From Pseudomonas putida (GTDB taxonomy: Bacteria; Pseudomonadota; Gammaproteobacteria; Pseudomonadales; Pseudomonadaceae), in the NCBI RefSeq assembly GCF_001976065.1, contig NZ_MNAH01000002.1, positions 425,450 to 489,449 on the forward strand: a stretch of DNA of 64,000 nucleotides. Reading direction: 5' to 3'. Position 1 is the stretch's first letter. Each line of letters starts with the position of its first letter. The notes under the pieces are model-generated. The model ran no database searches. It saw only the letters and a list, made by a program, of their open reading frames with translations, and was not told where the DNA came from. Below, piece after piece: positions 61,101-64,000 of the stretch. The position numbers and the translations under genes were made by a program.

Positions 61101-62285
61101 ATGAGTGAAAAAGTCGTAGTCGCCGGGGTCGGCATGATCCCCTTCGCCAAGCCGGGTGCCAGCCCCAGCTACACCGACATGGGCGCCGAAGCCGTGCGCC
61201 TGGCCCTGAAGGACGCCGGTATCGCGTACGACAAGGTGCAGATGGCCTTCACCGGTTACGTGTTTGGCGACTCCACCTGCGGCCAGACTGCCCTGTATGA
61301 AGTGGGCCGCACCGGCATCCCGATCGTCAACGTCAACAACAACTGCTCCACCGGTTCCACCGCGCTTTACCTGGCCCGCGCTGCCGTACAGAGCGGTCAG
61401 GCCGAGTGCGTGCTGGCCCTGGGTTTCGAGCAGATGCAGGCTGGCGCGCTCAAGTCGCACTGGGATGACCGTCCACAGACCCGGGCCAGTGTGGTCCACG
61501 TGCTGGAAGGCCTGACCCGCGACGTCGACTTGCCGCGTGCACTGAAAACCTTCGGCGGTGCCGGTCGCGAACACATGCAGAAGTACGGCACCCGCATGGA
61601 AACCTTCGCTGCCATCCGCGCCAAGGCCAGCCGCCATGCCGCGAACAACCCGTTGGCGCTGTTCAAGAAAGTGCTGACCACCGAAGACGTGATGAATGAC
61701 CAGCTGCTGTGGCCGGGTGTGATGACCCGCCTGATGGCGTGCCCGCCGACCTGTGGCGCCGCGGCGGCGATCATCTGCTCGCCTGCCTTCGCCAAGAAAC
61801 ACGGCCTGCGCAGTGACGTGGTGATTCTCGCGCAGTCGATGGTGACCGATCCGGTGGAGTCCTTCGATCCGCCGTCGATGATCGCCTATGCCGGCTTCCA
61901 CATGACCCAGCGCGCCGCGCAACTGGTCTACGAGCAGGCCGGCGTCGGCCCGCAGGACGTGCGCGCCGTGGAGCTGCATGACTGCTTCGCCCACAACGAA
62001 CTGCTGACCTACGAAGGCCTGGGCCTGTGCGCAGTCGGTGGCGGCGAACAGTTCGTCCTCGATGGCGACAACACCTTCGGCGGCCAGGTGGTGACCAACC
62101 CGTCCGGCGGCCTGCTTTCCAAGGGCCACCCCTTGGGCGCCACCGGCCTGGCCCAGTGCTATGAGCTGACCCATCAGTTACGCGGTACCGCCGACAAACG
62201 CCAGGTCGAAGACCTGAACATCGCCTTGCAACACAACCTCGGCCTGGGCGGCGCCTGCGTCATCACGATGTACGGCCGCAACTGA
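61101..62285 (+). CDS. SCP2/lipid-transfer-type thiolase 2
   Basis: The 394-residue thiolase (ATG 61101, RBS AAAGGAAA) has Cys82 in NNCSTGSTALY, LHDCFAHNELL and GGLLSKGHPLGATG. The last lacks the second Cys that thiolase 1 carries in GGLLCKGHP, a notable difference between otherwise near-parallel sequences. It would cleave the 3-ketoacyl-CoA to acetyl- or propionyl-CoA and a shortened acyl-CoA. It leads an operon with two MaoC-like hydratases and an SDR. Confidence 0.88.
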   Translation: MSEKVVVAGVGMIPFAKPGASPSYTDMGAEAVRLALKDAGIAYDKVQMAFTGYVFGDSTCGQTALYEVGRTGIPIVNVNNNCSTGSTALYLARAAVQSGQAECVLALGFEQMQAGALKSHWDDRPQTRASVVHVLEGLTRDVDLPRALKTFGGAGREHMQKYGTRMETFAAIRAKASRHAANNPLALFKKVLTTEDVMNDQLLWPGVMTRLMACPPTCGAAAAIICSPAFAKKHGLRSDVVILAQSMVTDPVESFDPPSMIAYAGFHMTQRAAQLVYEQAGVGPQDVRAVELHDCFAHNELLTYEGLGLCAVGGGEQFVLDGDNTFGGQVVTNPSGGLLSKGHPLGATGLAQCYELTHQLRGTADKRQVEDLNIALQHNLGLGGACVITMYGRN

Positions 62286-62317
62286 GTTTTTCCATAACAA
62301 CAAGAGGAGTGAGACAC

Positions 62318-62755
62318 ATGGCTGACAAGAGCCTGATCGGGCACAAGCTCGACAAATTCAGCGTCGATGTGGAGAAGGGCCGCCTGCGCTTCTTCGCCAA
62401 GGCGATCGGCGAAACCGATCCGCTGTACACCAGCGAGGCGGCGGCCATCGCCGCGGGCCACAAGGCCCTGCCGGTACCGCCGACCTTTCTCAAGTGCCTG
62501 GAAGGTGAAGGTCGCGACCTGAGCGCTTTCCTCAAGCTGTGCAACTTTGACCTGGGCCGCATCCTGCACGCCGAACAGTCCTTCGTCTACCACGCCATGG
62601 CCTATGCCGGTGACGTGCTGACCTTCGACGCCAGCATCACCGATGTCTACGAGAAAAAGGGCGGGGCCCTGCAATTCGTGGTCATGGAATCGCGGGTAAC
62701 CAACCAGGACGGCGTACACATCGCCGATGTCCGCTCGTCCCTCGTACAGCGTTGA
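62318..62755 (+). CDS. MaoC-like N-terminal (FAS1-type) dehydratase-domain protein
   Basis: This 145-residue hotdog-fold protein (ATG 62318, RBS GAGGAGTG) resembles the N-terminal MaoC-like half (FAS1_DH_region) of 2-enoyl-CoA hydratases: LRFFAKAIGETDPLYTSEAAAIAAG, then VPPTFLKCL, then LHAEQSFVYHAMAYAGDVLTF. This domain usually lacks the catalytic HD pair and works beside a motif-bearing partner. The partner is the next gene, 10 bp away by its chosen start, so a heterodimeric hydratase is likely, as in ChsH1-ChsH2 of steroid degradation. Confidence 0.85.
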   Translation: MADKSLIGHKLDKFSVDVEKGRLRFFAKAIGETDPLYTSEAAAIAAGHKALPVPPTFLKCLEGEGRDLSAFLKLCNFDLGRILHAEQSFVYHAMAYAGDVLTFDASITDVYEKKGGALQFVVMESRVTNQDGVHIADVRSSLVQR

Positions 62756-62765
62756 GGAAATGTCG

Positions 62766-63200
62766 ATGACGCTCTCTAACACCACCCACGTGCAATTTTC
62801 CGATATCCAGATTGGCGATGTGATCCCGCAGCTGGAGCTGCAACCGGTCAACCGCACCACCCTGGCGCTGTACTGCGGCGCGTCGGGTGATCACAACCCG
62901 ATCCACATCGACATCGACTTCGCCCGTAAATCGCGCATGCCCGACGTGTTTGCCCACGGCATGTTGTCGGCCGCTTACCTCGGTCGCCTGTTGACCCAAT
63001 GGGTACCGCAGCAACAAGTGCGCAGCCTGTCGATCCGCTTCACCGGCATCACCCAGTTGGGACATATCCCGACCTGCACCGGAACCATCACCGACAAATT
63101 CGAAGAGAACGGTGAGAAACGCGTGCGCCTGCAGATCCGTTGCGCCAACCAGTACGGCGAAGAAAAGCTCGCCGGCGAAGCTGTCGTGGCCCTGGCCTGA
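62766..63200 (+). CDS. MaoC-like (R)-specific enoyl-CoA hydratase
   Basis: The 144-residue hotdog protein has the catalytic hydratase motif GDHNPIHIDIDFA (Asp, His) followed by DVFAHGMLSAAYLGRLL. The ATG at 62766 is chosen because GAGG at 62754-62757 is 8 nt away; the ATG at 62760 is too close. It adds water to the 2-enoyl-CoA to give the (R)-3-hydroxyacyl-CoA. It pairs with the upstream domain protein and feeds the SDR downstream. Confidence 0.88.
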   Translation: MTLSNTTHVQFSDIQIGDVIPQLELQPVNRTTLALYCGASGDHNPIHIDIDFARKSRMPDVFAHGMLSAAYLGRLLTQWVPQQQVRSLSIRFTGITQLGHIPTCTGTITDKFEENGEKRVRLQIRCANQYGEEKLAGEAVVALA

Positions 63201-63234
63201 ACCCCTTAACCCTATTTCACAGGAACAATAAAAA

Positions 63235-64000
63235 ATGAAAAAGCTTGAAGGTAAAGTCGCTCTGGTTACCGGCTCCGGCCGTGGCATTGGTCGTGAAGTC
63301 GCCCTGCAACTGGCCGCCTACGGCGCGAAAGTCGTGATTAACGACCTGGATGCTGAACCGGCTGAGGAAGTGGTCGCCGAGATCCGTGCCACTGGCGGAG
63401 AAGCTGTGGCGTGCGTGGGCAGCGTCACGGCGCCGGACTTCGCTGACCGTTTCGTGCAGACCGCCGTCAAGGCCTACGGCTCTATCGACATCATCGTCAA
63501 CAACGCCGGTTTCACCTGGGACAACGTGATCCAGAAGATGAGCGACGAGCAGTGGTACGCGGTCATCGACTGCCACCTGACCGCACCGTTCCGCATCCTG
63601 CGTGCCGCCCAGCCGATCATCAGCGCCCTGGCCAAGAAAGAAGCCGCCGAAGGTCGTGAAGTGCTGCGCAAGGTGGTGAACATCTCCTCCGGCGCTGCTG
63701 GCGGCAACGTGGGCCAGTCCAACTACTCCTCGGGCAAATCCGGGATTCTGGGCCTGACCAAGACCCTGTCCAAGGAGTGGGGTCGCCTGAAAGTCAACGT
63801 CAACGCCGTCGCGTTCGGCTTGATCGATACGCGCCTGACCCAGGCCCTGGCTGGCGACGACAGCAAGACCGTCAATATCGAAGGTCGCGAAATCAAGGTC
63901 GGCGTGCAGCAGGCGCGCCTGGACGGTGTGGCCTCCACCATCCCGTTGGGTCGAGTCGGCAAACCGGAAGAAGCCGCGGGTGCAGTGGTGATGTTCTGCC
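63235..64000 (+). CDS. Short-chain dehydrogenase (3-hydroxyacyl-CoA type), cut by right edge
   Basis: At least 255 residues are visible from ATG 63235 (RBS AGGAAC). The TGSGRGIG cofactor motif (residues 12-19), NNAG near 87, Ser in VNISSGAAGG, and catalytic Tyr164 and Lys168 (YSSGK) define a classical SDR of the FabG/MFE-2 dehydrogenase kind. An insert EAAEGREVLRKV before the SSG strand is seen in MFE-2-like dehydrogenases. It likely oxidises the (R)-3-hydroxyacyl-CoA to the 3-keto form cleaved by thiolase 2. The C-terminus lies beyond the window. Confidence 0.9.
   Translation, partial: MKKLEGKVALVTGSGRGIGREVALQLAAYGAKVVINDLDAEPAEEVVAEIRATGGEAVACVGSVTAPDFADRFVQTAVKAYGSIDIIVNNAGFTWDNVIQKMSDEQWYAVIDCHLTAPFRILRAAQPIISALAKKEAAEGREVLRKVVNISSGAAGGNVGQSNYSSGKSGILGLTKTLSKEWGRLKVNVNAVAFGLIDTRLTQALAGDDSKTVNIEGREIKVGVQQARLDGVASTIPLGRVGKPEEAAGAVVMFC

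Overview
The window reads as chromosomal DNA of a fluorescent-group Pseudomonas. Codon use is GC-rich, gcd sits next to an OprB porin gene, pcaIJ carries PcaR-type boxes, and four intergenic gaps hold paired REP elements (REPINs) of the GTGGGAGCGAG type common in P. fluorescens relatives. No rRNA, tRNA, CRISPR array, insertion sequence or phage gene was seen. These are readings from the sequence alone; no database search was run.

Layout. 1-699: the 3' part of a formylglycine-generating enzyme (sulfatase activator) gene, broken by an exact 10-bp tandem duplication. 879-7370: a plus-strand catabolic cluster (aromatic-acid MFS importer, salicylate hydroxylase, catechol 1,2-dioxygenase, aryl-alcohol dehydrogenase, salicylaldehyde-type dehydrogenase) that could take salicyl alcohol to muconate. 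7427-11626: a minus-strand operon (tautomerase, ABM-type monooxygenase, nitroreductase, DHA2 efflux pump, truncated hydrolase) divergent from a LysR gene. 11830-15587: a four-gene operon encoding three ClyA/Hbl/Ahl-like alpha-helical pore-forming-toxin proteins and a protein with a caspase-like His/Cys layout; this is the most novel-looking system here. 15632-18522: a solo AraC protein, pcaIJ with two PcaR boxes, and a decayed chemoreceptor fragment. 18523-23564: secreted endonuclease I, then a flavin monooxygenase with a sigma-54 promoter opposite its likely AcoR-type activator. 23794-32943: a thymidylate-kinase-like protein, oprB, gcd, a citrate/tricarballylate-type MFS, an orphan solute-binding protein, LysR, and a DUF4432 epimerase-like protein.

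33071-64000 is one large acyl-CoA catabolic region. It holds six acyl-CoA dehydrogenases (four in two adjacent pairs resembling the heteromeric enzymes used on steroid-type side chains), an enoyl-CoA hydratase with a TetR regulator and operator, aldehyde and alcohol dehydrogenases, a periplasmic type I sulfatase, a dedicated ETF pair, an MFS importer, two SCP2-type thiolases, two MaoC-like hydratases, an SDR cut by the right edge, a thioesterase, and three large MalT/AlkS-like LAL regulators. A coherent inference is uptake of a bulky or branched alcohol (perhaps released from a sulfate ester), its oxidation to an acid, then beta-oxidation by a split MFE-2-like cycle. No acyl-CoA ligase is in the window, so the pathway probably continues outside it.
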